Below are positions 17,744 to 27,121 of a DNA stretch of 64,000 bases, one piece after another. Origin of the DNA: UBA7359 sp038142205. GTDB lineage: Bacteria > Pseudomonadota > Gammaproteobacteria > Eutrophobiales > Eutrophobiaceae. Location of the stretch: assembly GCA_038142205.1 (NCBI GenBank), contig JAYQJO010000001.1:2480001-2544000 (forward strand). The letters are read 5' to 3'. Position 1 is the stretch's first letter. Every line of letters begins with the position of its first letter. The position numbers and the translations under genes were made by a program. The notes below the pieces were generated by a model, which worked only from the letters and a program-made list of their open reading frames with translations, searched no databases and had not been told where the DNA came from.

Positions 17744-18000
17744 ATGGATATCAAAAATAATAAACATAATTTTGGTATCGTCAAATCTTCCTGCATTGGC
17801 TTATGGCCATACTTATTATTAGTTTGTTTGCGCTCGGTCTTTATATGGTCGAGCTGGATTATTACAGCAAATGGTACACAGTAGCACCGTGGTAGTATAA
17901 GAGTGTTGGGCTAGCTGTTTATGGCATTATGAAAAATCTTGGCCCAGCATCAAAAGAACTGGATTTAATCTTTTCAATAGAAGGTGTGCGAAAAAAATAA
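17744..18000 (+). pseudogene. Decayed cytochrome b561 gene
   Basis: The stretch starts MDIKNNKHNFGIV, then a one-base shift near 17785 moves the frame to FLHWLMAILIISLFALGLYM followed by VELDYYSKWYTVAPW, which matches the first transmembrane helix and loop of di-haem cytochrome b561 proteins, including the haem-ligand-type His in LHWLM. A TAG follows at once, then YKSVGLAVYGIM and an unrelated short tail ending at 18000. Helices 2-4 are missing, so this is a deleted gene, not just a read error. Confidence 0.6.
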
Positions 18001-18050
18001 TCTGAAGTTAATTAAGTCAGCTAATGAAAGCCCTATATTTTAGATAAATA

Positions 18051-18503
18051 TCAGTTTTGAATCTCATGTTTTCTGGCGTCCTGTTCTAACAGCGAGTTTT
18101 CGTACCCAACGAGTACGATCTGTTTTAGGTATTCAACCAGAAATGCCGGTATGGAGCCAAAGGCTTCATGTTGGTAAACATGGCGTAGTTCGTGTGATAG
18201 AAGTTGTGTTGTATTGCTTCCCTTGCAAATATAGATTGAATGGCCAAGCGTAAGTCCTTTCATTGCTTCATCTAAAAAACCGATTTGAGTTGCTGCAATA
18301 CTCAGTTTTTCATTTTCAGGAAATGGAAGCTTATCAACTTCAAGTATTTTTACTTTCTCAGGATCATTAACGCCAACTTGCTTTGCTATTTCTATTTGCT
18401 CTTCAGTTAATGAGATGCCTTCATCTTGTATTCTGTTACTGTGATCTTCTGCCCATTTGATTGCTAATGGCAGTAAGGTTTCAAGTTGATAGAGAAGATC
18501 CAT
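18051..18503 (-). CDS. Hypothetical protein with HExxH motif
   Basis: 150 aa. LLSHELRHVYQHE contains HELRH with a further His, a possible zinc-protease site, in a helix preceded by IYICKGSNTTQ. No signal peptide or membrane helix is clear. It resembles small cytosolic domain proteins of unknown role that keep only the HExxH core. Stop codons of neighbours on this strand are 8-40 nt apart, suggesting an operon with the DUF6116-like, S4 and RraB genes upstream of it. Confidence 0.65.
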   Translation of the reverse strand: MDLLYQLETLLPLAIKWAEDHSNRIQDEGISLTEEQIEIAKQVGVNDPEKVKILEVDKLPFPENEKLSIAATQIGFLDEAMKGLTLGHSIYICKGSNTTQLLSHELRHVYQHEAFGSIPAFLVEYLKQIVLVGYENSLLEQDARKHEIQN

Positions 18504-18511
18504 GATAAAAA

Positions 18512-18757
18512 CTATTTCTTATCTTCATTAACGACTTCGCCTTCTATAAGGCGACCTTGTTTTTCCTGCTGTCGTTCTTTTTTTAGGTTAGCGAGAATTA
18601 TCGCCATCAATCCCAGAATAATTTCATCTATGAATGGAATAAAATCAGGAACAAATAGGTTAATTACAAACAGGCAAATTATTATAAAAAATAAATTTTT
18701 GAATTTTAATGTATTAGCAAAACTCAAAAATGCGGCAATAAGTACTGATGGGTTCAT
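18512..18757 (-). CDS. Small membrane protein, DUF6116-like
   Basis: 81 aa with two hydrophobic segments (LFFIIICLFVINLFVP and IDEIILGLMAIILANL) separated by DFIPFIDE, then a charged tail. It fits the small DUF6116 family as I remember it. The gene lies 8 nt upstream of the HExxH gene. Function unknown. Confidence 0.65.
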   Translation of the reverse strand: MNPSVLIAAFLSFANTLKFKNLFFIIICLFVINLFVPDFIPFIDEIILGLMAIILANLKKERQQEKQGRLIEGEVVNEDKK

Positions 18758-18795
18758 TATTAGATTATAGCAAATGATATTTATAGTGTTATAAA

Positions 18796-19011
18796 TTATA
18801 CAACAGACTTTATTTGAAGTGTTATATCGCCAAACTCTATAATATCACCTGAAACGATTTTCTTTCTTTTTCTTGTTTCTATTTGGCCGTTTACTAAAAC
18901 ATTACCTTCTGCGATTAAAAATTTGGCTTCGCCGCCGCTTGCGACCAGACCTTCAAACTTGAGCAGTTTATAAAGTTCAACGGGTTCCTTTGTTATCTCG
19001 ACGGTTTTCAT
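18796..19011 (-). CDS. S4-domain RNA-binding protein, YbcJ family
   Basis: About 71 aa, a stand-alone S4 RNA-binding domain: LYKLLKFEGLVASGGEAKFL then EGNVLVNGQIETRKRKKI, the alpha-L motif of S4 proteins, as in E. coli YbcJ. The ATG at 19011 overlaps the stop of the RraB gene as TAATG, favoured over an upstream in-frame ATG that would extend into that gene. Small S4 proteins of this family are thought to bind structured RNA; the target is unknown. Confidence 0.87.
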   Translation of the reverse strand: MKTVEITKEPVELYKLLKFEGLVASGGEAKFLIAEGNVLVNGQIETRKRKKIVSGDIIEFGDITLQIKSVV

Positions 19012-19370
19012 TATCCAGTTTGATCGAGGCAACCCCAGCCATCACCGATCCCGTTAAATTTTGCCGCATGCATTTCTAGTAATTCCTGATAGCCAGCAAT
19101 TTCATCATAACTTGCTTCCATGTAAACAAAGACGACGATTTCAAAAGGGTAGTCTTTGTTTTCCTCATTGTCGGCTAGCATAGTTTTTTGACGATTTATT
19201 AACAATGTTTCTGCGAACTTAAGCGCTTCTTCTTCATTACTAAAGAGTACGGCAAACTCTATTTCTCTAGGGATGGACAAATCATCACCCTTATTTTTCT
19301 TTTCCCATAATGCATCGCCATTAACATCATTCGGGAATTCATTTGTATTTCTTTTCATTTCTAAAACCAC
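19011..19370 (-). CDS. rraB: RraB-like regulator of RNase E activity
   Basis: 119 aa. EFPNDVNGDALW near the N-terminus, GDDLSIPREIEF and the closing GIGDGWGCLDQ are RraB family landmarks. In E. coli RraB binds RNase E and changes degradosome composition, altering mRNA decay. Start could be ATG 19370 or 19358. The downstream S4-domain gene is coupled by TAATG, so two RNA-related small proteins are co-expressed here. Confidence 0.85.
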   Translation of the reverse strand: MVLEMKRNTNEFPNDVNGDALWEKKNKGDDLSIPREIEFAVLFSNEEEALKFAETLLINRQKTMLADNEENKDYPFEIVVFVYMEASYDEIAGYQELLEMHAAKFNGIGDGWGCLDQTG

Positions 19371-19546
19371 AACTAGTATTAATAGTTGATGCTATCAATC
19401 CAGGATATTAATACAATCATTTAAATGACTTAAATAGTAATATGCGCATTATTCAGCTAAAGAAACTGAGTATACTTCTGATGCTAAGGTGCCGATTAAA
19501 GATTAATGATAAAGAAAAGCCGTGAACTCAACTTATCTTTGCACTT

Positions 19547-19574
19547 TTGAGTTGGCTTCACGAAATTTTATAAT
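19547..19574 (+). promoter_or_regulatory. Candidate sigma-70 promoter for yqeC, near-leaderless
   Basis: TTGAGT (19547-19552), 16-nt spacer, perfect TATAAT (19569-19574). Transcription would begin near 19581, only about 3 nt before the ATG at 19584, and no Shine-Dalgarno sequence precedes that ATG. A dyad of CGTGAA/TTCACG with inner CTCAA/TTGAG (19521-19562) overlaps the -35 region. Confidence 0.45.
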
Positions 19575-19583
19575 GTATAAATA

Positions 19584-20336
19584 ATGACACACGACTTAAT
19601 CGAAGTTTTTGAAGCACGTAACAGTATTATTAGTTGCGTTGGCGCGGGCGGTAAAAAAACAATTATGTTTCGCCTGGCTGAAGCACATCCTGGCCGAGTT
19701 GGCATTACTGCAACTGCGCATATTGAATTTTTTCCCAAATCAGTCAGGGCAAAAAGCTATATAGCGGACGAACCTGAATTGCTGCAAGCGATAAAAAACG
19801 ATCAAATTTCTGACAAAATTGCCTTTGCAAAACCATCGTCACGGTTTGGCCGCCGAGCAGGGATCAGCCTTGATGCTGTTAAACAGTTTAGGGAAGCAGG
19901 AAATTTTGATTTGCTAGTTATCAAGGCAGACGGTGCACGGGGGCGCTTCATAAAGGCACCTGCTGATCATGAACCTGTTATCAGTCCTGAGACCGATATT
20001 ATTATTCCTGTTGTTTCTGCAAAGGTGATTGGCCTACCTTTAAACAATGATATTGCACACCGGGTTGAACTGATCAGTCAAGTTTGCGATTTAAAACAGG
20101 AAGGCCAAATTAGGCCGTTACATATAGCCCGGCTATTAAGCTCGTCATCTGGATTATTAAAAAACACAGAGAACAAAAAAGTTATACCTGTTATTAATAT
20201 GGTTGATAGCCCTGAATTGGAAATTCTGGCGCGTGAAGCTGCAAAAGAAGCACTTAACTTTAGCGATCGATTCGATAAAGTAGTGCTTGCTTCAATGAAG
20301 CAGGAGGAGTGTATTTCAGACATTGTAACAAGGTAG
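19584..20336 (+). CDS. yqeC: YqeC-like selenium cofactor biosynthesis protein
   Basis: 250 aa. The N-terminal P-loop variant CVGAGGKKT, KADGARGRFIKAPADHEPV and VSAKVIGLPLNN are typical of YqeC, a predicted ATPase linked by genome context to selenium-dependent molybdenum hydroxylases. None of those hydroxylases or other partners is in the window; the tungstate/molybdate-type transporter at 33775-36355 is the only possible thematic link. Start chosen at 19584 next to a strong -10 box. Confidence 0.85.
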   Translation: MTHDLIEVFEARNSIISCVGAGGKKTIMFRLAEAHPGRVGITATAHIEFFPKSVRAKSYIADEPELLQAIKNDQISDKIAFAKPSSRFGRRAGISLDAVKQFREAGNFDLLVIKADGARGRFIKAPADHEPVISPETDIIIPVVSAKVIGLPLNNDIAHRVELISQVCDLKQEGQIRPLHIARLLSSSSGLLKNTENKKVIPVINMVDSPELEILAREAAKEALNFSDRFDKVVLASMKQEECISDIVTR

Positions 20337-20488
20337 TCATGAGGCTTTTTTGGAGCTAAAAGATAATTGACAATTATTATTTTTGATTGTATTTATACGA
20401 TTGTTCATTACTTATGTAATGAGAACTTTGTGTCCGTTGGTTTAAAAGGTTATTGGATTAAATAACCATCATTCTGAGGGTAATGTAA

Positions 20489-20680
20489 ATGAATGACACT
20501 GATGATTTTGAATTGGATGACCTTGATTCTAGTGATGAGTTTGATGATGTGGAGAAAGACCTTACAACAAAAAAGGTTTCATCAAAACGAGATGTGCGCG
20601 CTGAGATAGAAAAGAGGTTAGAGCAAATAGAATTACGAAAATTAATGGGTGATTCTGATTATGATGAAGCCTTTGATTAG
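20489..20680 (+). CDS. Small acidic protein, PA3496-like
   Basis: 63 aa, very acidic N-terminus (DDFELDDLDSSDEFDD) followed by a basic helix RDVRAEIEKRLEQIELRK and a DYD ending. The helix fits the PA3496-type family of small gammaproteobacterial proteins, as I recall it; function not established. A GAGGGTAA-type ribosome site (about 20476-20482) precedes the ATG. Confidence 0.7.
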   Translation: MNDTDDFELDDLDSSDEFDDVEKDLTTKKVSSKRDVRAEIEKRLEQIELRKLMGDSDYDEAFD

Positions 20681-20734
20681 CTAAGTTTGTTTTAGTAGCT
20701 TTATTTTACAGTGAACGAGGTTGGTTTTTTATAA

Positions 20735-21085
20735 CTAACCAAAAACGTGTCTTATTTCCTCGAATGTAGCATCGATGACATGTACATTTGAATAACCCAT
20801 GGTTTGTAATGTTGATGCCGCCAGGGAAGCTCTTCCTCCTGCACCACAGTGAACCAAAATAACTCTGTTTGGGTTATCACATAAGTCACCAATTTTAATT
20901 TCCAGTAATCCACGTGGAATATTTGTAGAGTCAATCAAGCAAGCTCGATTAAATTCTTCAGCTTCGCGCACATCAAGAATAACCGCGTCATCATGTTTAT
21001 CAAAAAGTAACTTTGCAGTAACTTCGTCTATACAATTACATTGTGATTTCGCAGCTGCAATCATATCGCTGGCGCTTATAAGCAT
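20735..21085 (-). CDS. Rhodanese-like sulfurtransferase domain protein
   Basis: 116 aa single rhodanese domain. DVREAEEF is the CH2A-type motif and HCGAGGRASLAA contains the active-site Cys in a CGAGGR loop, which favours a sulfurtransferase over a phosphatase-like variant. No signal peptide. Alone on the minus strand between the PA3496-like gene and hemE; a TusA-family partner exists at 48721-48993 but is not linked. Confidence 0.9.
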   Translation of the reverse strand: MLISASDMIAAAKSQCNCIDEVTAKLLFDKHDDAVILDVREAEEFNRACLIDSTNIPRGLLEIKIGDLCDNPNRVILVHCGAGGRASLAASTLQTMGYSNVHVIDATFEEIRHVFG

Positions 21086-21201
21086 GATGAGTTCTCCAAT
21101 TAGATAATGATATTATTTTAACCCAGCTATCGAACTTGTCGATGTAATAAGTCGCTAAATTTAGTATGATTCGAAGTTAATAATAAAGAAAATTCATATA
21201 C

Positions 21202-22257
21202 ATGTTCCCAGAATTAAAAAATGATCGACTGATTAAGGCGCTATTTCGCAAGCCTGTAGATATGACGCCTGTCTGGATGATGCGTCAGGCAGGTCGCTAT
21301 TTACCTGAATATCGTGCGACGCGAAAAAAAGCGGGTGACTTTGTCACGCTGTGTCAAACGCCAGATCTGGCCTGCGAAGTGACCTTGCAACCGCTGGATC
21401 GTTATCCATTAGATGCGGCTATATTATTTTCCGATATTCTGACTGTTCCTGATGCAATGGGATTGGGTTTAAAACTCATAGAGTCGGTAGGGCCAAGGTT
21501 TGATAATCCGATTAGTTCGCTTGCTGATATTAAAAATTTACCCATGCCTGATCCGGAAGATGATTTGGGATATGTGATGGAAGCAGTTCGTTTGATTCGA
21601 AATGAACTGGATGGTTGTGTGCCATTAATTGGTTTTGCAGGTAGCCCATGGACCCTGGCAACTTATATGATTGAAGGTGGTTCGAGTAAAGATTTTGGCA
21701 AAGTGAAAAAGATGCTTTATCAGGAACCTGAAACATTACACTTGTTACTTGACCATGTTGCTAAAGCCGTGACGCTATATTTAAATGCACAGATCAGATC
21801 CGGTGCACAGGTTATACAAATCTTTGATACCTGGGGTGGTGTATTATCAACACCCGCATATAAAGAATTTTCATTGACCTATATGAAAAAAATTCTTGAT
21901 GGTCTTGAACGTCAATATGAAACTAATGAAATACCGGTAATTTTGTTTACCAAGGGTGCTAGCTTGTGGGTTGAAGATATTGCCAATACGGGTTGTAACG
22001 CTGTTGGTCTGGACTGGATGCAGGACATCGGTCAGGTTCGGGAGAAGATTGGTGATCGTGTTGCTTTACAAGGCAATATGGATCCAGCGGTTTTGAAAAC
22101 TGATCCTGAAACAATACGTAAAGAAGTAAAACGTATACTGGAAAATTTTGGTAAAGGACCCGGGCATGTCTTTAATCTAGGTCATGGTATTACACCGGAT
22201 ATCGATCCAGAAAATGCGGGTGCATTTATTAATGCAGTGCATGACTTTAGTAAATAA
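21202..22257 (+). CDS. hemE: Uroporphyrinogen decarboxylase
   Basis: Converts uroporphyrinogen III to coproporphyrinogen III in haem synthesis. 351 aa, normal length. WMMRQAGRYLPEYR is the N-terminal substrate-binding signature and GFAGSPWTLATYMIEGG the second family signature; ALQGNMDPAVL and FNLGHGITPDIDP near the end are also conserved. Followed 19 nt later by the DUF368 gene. Confidence 0.97.
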   Translation: MFPELKNDRLIKALFRKPVDMTPVWMMRQAGRYLPEYRATRKKAGDFVTLCQTPDLACEVTLQPLDRYPLDAAILFSDILTVPDAMGLGLKLIESVGPRFDNPISSLADIKNLPMPDPEDDLGYVMEAVRLIRNELDGCVPLIGFAGSPWTLATYMIEGGSSKDFGKVKKMLYQEPETLHLLLDHVAKAVTLYLNAQIRSGAQVIQIFDTWGGVLSTPAYKEFSLTYMKKILDGLERQYETNEIPVILFTKGASLWVEDIANTGCNAVGLDWMQDIGQVREKIGDRVALQGNMDPAVLKTDPETIRKEVKRILENFGKGPGHVFNLGHGITPDIDPENAGAFINAVHDFSK

Positions 22258-22276
22258 CTAATATTTTTCTTATTCC

Positions 22277-23194
22277 ATGTTGATGTCACGATTGAAACTT
22301 ATTGCTAAAGGTTTCTGTGTCGGTTCAGCCGATGTTGTGCCTGGTGTTAGCGGTGGCACCATGGCGTTTATACTGGGTATTTATCCTCAGCTCATCAATG
22401 CTATAAAGTCATTTGATACAGAATGGCTTAAAATGATCCTGTCTTTTAATATTAAAGGCATTATTAACCGCCCGCATTTTGGTTTTTTGATTCCTTTAGG
22501 TATCGGTGCCATTGCTGCATTATTATTCTTTACCCGTATCGTTCCATTACCAACGTTGATAAGGACACAACCAGAAATTATATACGGTTTATTTTTTGGT
22601 CTGGTGCTGGGTTCGATAGTCTTGTTGTTTCGTCATATGGGCATGAATTTGTTTATCAAACGAATGCTTTTTTTAATCATGGGTATTTTGTTTGGTGGTT
22701 TTGTCGTGACTTTAGTGCCTGCTTCCACACCTGATGCGAGTTGGTTTATCTTCCTCTGTGGTGCGATTGCTATATCTGCAATGATTTTGCCTGGCATATC
22801 GGGTTCGTTTATATTGTTGATGATGAAAAAGTACGCTTATATCTTCAATGCAATTGGTCATTTTGATTTTTCAATCATCATTCCTTTTGCCTTAGGCATC
22901 ATAACGGGCGTGGTTCTGTTCAGTAGAGTCCTGTCTTACTTATTAAAAGCGTTTTATCAACAAACTATACTATTTATATCAGGATTATTAATTGCCTCTT
23001 TGTATGTCATCTGGCCATTTCAGGAACGCATTTACGAAACTGTGCGTGATAAAGAAAGGTTGATTTCGTCTGTCCCTTTATTGCCAGAAACATTTAGCAA
23101 TCAGGTACTTTATGCTGCCATAATGATGTTAATTGGTTTTGCTTTCGTTATTATTCTTGATAAATTTTCCGGCAACAACGATACACTTCTGTAA
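22277..23194 (+). CDS. DUF368 family membrane protein
   Basis: 305 aa (303 from the second ATG at 22283). GSADVVPGVSGGTMAFILG is the DUF368 signature and is echoed by ILPGISGSFILL halfway, reflecting the internal duplication of the fold. Eight or more hydrophobic segments. Members of this family have been reported as undecaprenyl-phosphate flippases (PopT), so a role in recycling the cell-wall lipid carrier is plausible, but not shown here. Confidence 0.9.
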   Translation: MLMSRLKLIAKGFCVGSADVVPGVSGGTMAFILGIYPQLINAIKSFDTEWLKMILSFNIKGIINRPHFGFLIPLGIGAIAALLFFTRIVPLPTLIRTQPEIIYGLFFGLVLGSIVLLFRHMGMNLFIKRMLFLIMGILFGGFVVTLVPASTPDASWFIFLCGAIAISAMILPGISGSFILLMMKKYAYIFNAIGHFDFSIIIPFALGIITGVVLFSRVLSYLLKAFYQQTILFISGLLIASLYVIWPFQERIYETVRDKERLISSVPLLPETFSNQVLYAAIMMLIGFAFVIILDKFSGNNDTLL

Positions 23195-23250
23195 CTAGCC
23201 TTTGCTTGCAACTGAAACTTGATATACTTTAGATATCAAGGGGAATTGTG

Positions 23251-25710
23251 ATGCCAATATCAGAAGCGATACCTTTATCAGAAATAATATTGGTTGTGAT
23301 GGGTTTGTTGACCGTTGCAATGATTGCTGCATCAATATGCCGAAATATCCCCATACCCTATACTGTATTTTTAGTTATCCTAGGCATCATTCTCGGTGCG
23401 GTCGCACGGCAATATCCCGAATTAGCATTATTACTAGAGTTTCAGCTAACTTCTGACTTGGTCTTGTTTCTATTTCTGCCGGCGTTGATATTCGAATCAG
23501 CTATCAACCTGGATGCACGTTTATTAATGAAAGATATTATTCCGATATTGATGTTGGCGGTTCCGGCATTGCTGATTTCTGCCGGATTGATAAGTGTTGG
23601 CTTATGGTTAATTCAGGATTTTAATATTTTTCATGCTTTATTATTCGGCGCGTTAATATCGGCAACTGATCCGGTTGCTGTAATAGCGTTATTCAAAGAA
23701 CTTGGTGCGCCGCAGAGACTAACTATTCTTGTTGAAGGTGAATCATTACTGAACGATGCGACTGCAATCGTCTTCTTTGGCATTATAATTGGCTTAATCG
23801 AAAATGGTTTTTCCGGAACGTCAGATATTGGTATTGCTATACTTGATTTCTTTTATGTCTTTATTGGCGGGTTGGTTATCGGTGCAATTATCGGCATAGT
23901 CATTAGCGAGATGCTTTACCGTATTCGTGCTGGTATGAGTTCTTATCTGATTATGTCAATTGTCCTTGCATACAGTAGTTTTGCTATAGCAGAGCATATT
24001 TTTCATGTTTCCGGTGTCATGGCTGTTGTTTCATCAGCAGTTGCTTTGGGTATACTCGGTGTTAGTCGTATCCCCCAGAGTGAAAGAGAGTCTGTCGATG
24101 AGACATGGGATGTGATTGCCTTAATTTGCAATTCATTATTATTTCTGTTGGTAGGTTTATCTGTTGATATCTCACAACTGTTTGGTCATATAGACAGTAT
24201 TATTGTTGCCATTATTTTAGTATTGATTGCGCGTGCTGCGGGTATCTACACGATGGTGCCGGCAACAATCAAATTTTTTAAACTTCCACATGTCTCGATG
24301 GGCGAACGACATATTATGTGGTGGGGCGGTTTAAAAGGCGGTCTGGCTATTGCTATCGTTCTCTCTATTCCCGAGCATATTCCCGGTAGAGAGACATTGC
24401 TCTATGTCACGTTGGGCGTTGTTTTATTTTCTCTACTGGTAAATGCATCTACGATAAGACCGTTAATGCAAAAACTAGGCTTTGATAAATTTACAAATGA
24501 AGAGACTGCGGAATTAAAACATAGCTTAATTCAATCTCAGCAGCATGCTGTCGGTATTCTTGAATCATTCCATCAGGCAAATCTGATCTCGCGTAGTACG
24601 CAACAATTAATACAGAAGAAAACTGCGCAAGTGTTCAGTTCTGACTATGGCGATACGGATGCACTTATAGAAGAACGGCATGCTCATATTATGGCGTTAC
24701 GCGTAGAAGCACAGGAATTGAAGCATCTCTATGATATTGGTTTCTTGCAGTATTATACCTATATGAATATTAAGAATGCTCTGTTACGTGACAGGGAAAT
24801 GTGGTCGTCTGGTAAAGTTACTGAAACAGATACAGAAGTAACAGAAAGTAAAAACCCGTTTGTTCGTCTTGAAAATGCATTGATTAAACAATTGCGAGAA
24901 CTCGACTTTGCCGCGACTATGTTAGCGCGTTATCAATATTTAAGGTTCTCACAGAGCTTACAAAGAGACATCGCCGGGATTTTAATATGTGACAAAGTCA
25001 TTAAACATATTTCAGATAGTGATGATATCAGTGAAGGAATTAAAGAAGATATTATAAAGGAATATAAAGAGCGTTCGTCGCGTAGAAAAGGGAGATTAGA
25101 AAAAGTTGCTGAAGATTTTCCTGAATTTTATCTGCGATTTGAAACACGACTTTTTGCTAAAGTGGCTTTAGTAACAGCCGATTTCTTTACAGAAGAAGCA
25201 CATAATAATGGCGAAATTGGTTCAAAGGTTTATACGAATATAGAACGTCGAATACATGAAGCAATAAATAACTTACAACCTATTTCTGATCCTGCGCCGA
25301 AATTAAAGCCACATGATTTAATCGGAACTGTGCCGTTATTAAACGGTTTGCCAAATGATTTGCTCGAACGATTATCACAACGGGCTAAAGCAATGACATT
25401 CTTGCCTGACGATAAAATTATTGGCGAAGGTGAAAAAGGCGATTCGCTTTATATTATTACACATGGTCAGGTTTCTATTTATAAAGATGGTCACGAGAAC
25501 GAGCCCATTGCTGAACTGCGAGACGGTGATTTTGTTGGTGAGATGGCATTGCTCGAAGATCAAGTCAGAACAGCAAATGTTAAAGCTTTAAAACCAACAA
25601 CATTACTGAGATTAACTCGAAAAGACGTTTTATCAATGGCCGAAAACGAACTTGAATTAAAAGCGCGTCTCGAACAAATCAGTTCATTAAGAAAGTCTAA
25701 AGTTCTCTAG
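23251..25710 (+). CDS. Na+/H+ antiporter (CPA1) with C-terminal cyclic-nucleotide-binding domain
   Basis: About 819 aa. Residues 1-425 form the CPA1 antiporter: ATDPVAVIALFKELG and EGESLLNDATAIVFFG hold the acidic residues of the ion path. Residues 430-670 are a long helical cytoplasmic region; residues 675-800 form a cNMP-binding domain (EGEKGDSLYIITHGQVSIY, GDFVGEMALLEDQVRTANV with a PRTA-like phosphate site). The plan is that of NhaP/SOS1-type exchangers. ATG 23251 follows AAGGGGA better than the GTG just before it. It probably exports Na+ for pH or salt control, gated by a cyclic nucleotide. Confidence 0.92.
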   Translation: MPISEAIPLSEIILVVMGLLTVAMIAASICRNIPIPYTVFLVILGIILGAVARQYPELALLLEFQLTSDLVLFLFLPALIFESAINLDARLLMKDIIPILMLAVPALLISAGLISVGLWLIQDFNIFHALLFGALISATDPVAVIALFKELGAPQRLTILVEGESLLNDATAIVFFGIIIGLIENGFSGTSDIGIAILDFFYVFIGGLVIGAIIGIVISEMLYRIRAGMSSYLIMSIVLAYSSFAIAEHIFHVSGVMAVVSSAVALGILGVSRIPQSERESVDETWDVIALICNSLLFLLVGLSVDISQLFGHIDSIIVAIILVLIARAAGIYTMVPATIKFFKLPHVSMGERHIMWWGGLKGGLAIAIVLSIPEHIPGRETLLYVTLGVVLFSLLVNASTIRPLMQKLGFDKFTNEETAELKHSLIQSQQHAVGILESFHQANLISRSTQQLIQKKTAQVFSSDYGDTDALIEERHAHIMALRVEAQELKHLYDIGFLQYYTYMNIKNALLRDREMWSSGKVTETDTEVTESKNPFVRLENALIKQLRELDFAATMLARYQYLRFSQSLQRDIAGILICDKVIKHISDSDDISEGIKEDIIKEYKERSSRRKGRLEKVAEDFPEFYLRFETRLFAKVALVTADFFTEEAHNNGEIGSKVYTNIERRIHEAINNLQPISDPAPKLKPHDLIGTVPLLNGLPNDLLERLSQRAKAMTFLPDDKIIGEGEKGDSLYIITHGQVSIYKDGHENEPIAELRDGDFVGEMALLEDQVRTANVKALKPTTLLRLTRKDVLSMAENELELKARLEQISSLRKSKVL

Positions 25711-25756
25711 TTACTCATTCGTTCCTTATCATAGTACTGGCTGGGGAAACGAAGCT

Positions 25757-26770
25757 TTACACATCTTGCACACGAACCATTAACTTACCAGTATTAGTAC
25801 CGTTATAAAGTTTTTTAACTGTCTCAACGGCATTCTCAAGTCCATCAACAACATCCTGTTGCACCTTAATTTTACCTTCTTCCATCCATTGAGTAACTGC
25901 CGTAATTGCCTCTGGATAGCGATCCATATAATCCAATATGATAAACCCTTGTATCTTGAGACGATTCATTAGAATTAATGGATAATTCTTTAGTCCCGGT
26001 ATTTCTTCACTGGAATTGTAATGTGCTATTAATCCGCACACTGTTATACGACCATACATGTTCATATGCGCAAGACAAGTATCTAAAATTTCAGCGCCTA
26101 CATTTTCAAAATAAACGTCTATGCCATTAGGACAGGTACGATCTAGTGCTTCTGATAATTTTTCAGTTTTATAATTAATGGCCTCATCAAAACCAAGGTC
26201 TTCAGTAATCCACTTACATTTTTCATCAGTACCGGTAATTCCTACAACATGGCAACCCTTGATCTTGGCAATCTGTCCGACGATAGAACCTACCGAACCT
26301 GCAGCCGTTGAAATAACAACGGTCTCTCCTGCTTTGGGTTCTGAAATCTCTAGTAATCCAATATAAGCAGTTGGTGCAGCGATCGCAAACGTACCAAACG
26401 CATCGATTACTGGCACTGAACCACTGTCCTCTAATACACTCACAGTCTCGGGGCTACCAATTTGATAATCTGCCCAGATACCAAGTCCGCTGACAATCTC
26501 ACCTTTTTTAAAAGCCGGGTTATTACTTTTTATAATGGTTCCACAAACGACGCCACGCATGGGATCATCAATAGTTACAGGTGGCATATATTGCTGTATA
26601 TCACTCATCCACATCCTGTTAGTTGCATCTAACGATAAATAGTTAAGCCGGAATAGGCATTCTCCATCAGCAGGTTCAGGGATTGGTTCTTCTTCAAGAC
26701 TCAAATCACCATCACGTATATCACCTACAGGACGTTTACGTAATCGCCATACGCGGTTTATTTCAGTCAT
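25757..26770 (-). CDS. NADP-dependent medium-chain oxidoreductase (CurA/YncB type)
   Basis: 337 aa, zinc-free MDR enzyme. RVWRLRKRPVGD at the N-terminus, NYLSLDATNRMWM, and the NADP loop VISTAAGSVGSIVGQIAK are typical of the leukotriene-B4 12-hydroxydehydrogenase/CurA group that reduces alkenals, enones or curcumin-like compounds. Stops of this gene and the antiporter converge with a 46-nt gap. Confidence 0.92.
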   Translation of the reverse strand: MTEINRVWRLRKRPVGDIRDGDLSLEEEPIPEPADGECLFRLNYLSLDATNRMWMSDIQQYMPPVTIDDPMRGVVCGTIIKSNNPAFKKGEIVSGLGIWADYQIGSPETVSVLEDSGSVPVIDAFGTFAIAAPTAYIGLLEISEPKAGETVVISTAAGSVGSIVGQIAKIKGCHVVGITGTDEKCKWITEDLGFDEAINYKTEKLSEALDRTCPNGIDVYFENVGAEILDTCLAHMNMYGRITVCGLIAHYNSSEEIPGLKNYPLILMNRLKIQGFIILDYMDRYPEAITAVTQWMEEGKIKVQQDVVDGLENAVETVKKLYNGTNTGKLMVRVQDV

Positions 26771-27121
26771 TTTGTGTGCTCCTTAAAGTATGTATAAATG
26801 AATCAAAAGGGTCAGTGTCTGACTTATCCCCACGAATATAAGTGCTATAAAAAGTCATGATATTAAAGACTTGTTTGGGTGTCATGCTTAAGTATGACGC
26901 CGATACGTACATATGCGCTAGTTTGTCTATGACAAAATATATTGGTTTAGCTATATCTCATTGATTTTAATGATAAGCTCCAATAATTGTTTACAATTCT
27001 TGAATATTTTATAGTATTTATAATGACAAGGAGAAGCTTAAATAAAAAACTTTAAAGCGTAATTTTAGTAAACTTTTTTTGCCTCCTGCATTTTTAAAAA
27101 CTTCTATGATATGAGGTGTTG
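26771..27121. other. Intergenic region
   Basis: About 350 nt between divergent genes. It has a near-perfect 18-bp dyad GTCATGCTTAAGTATGAC (26880-26897, approximate) and a weak promoter-like TTTACA...TAGTAT towards the plus-strand gene. No gene was recognised. Confidence 0.4.
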
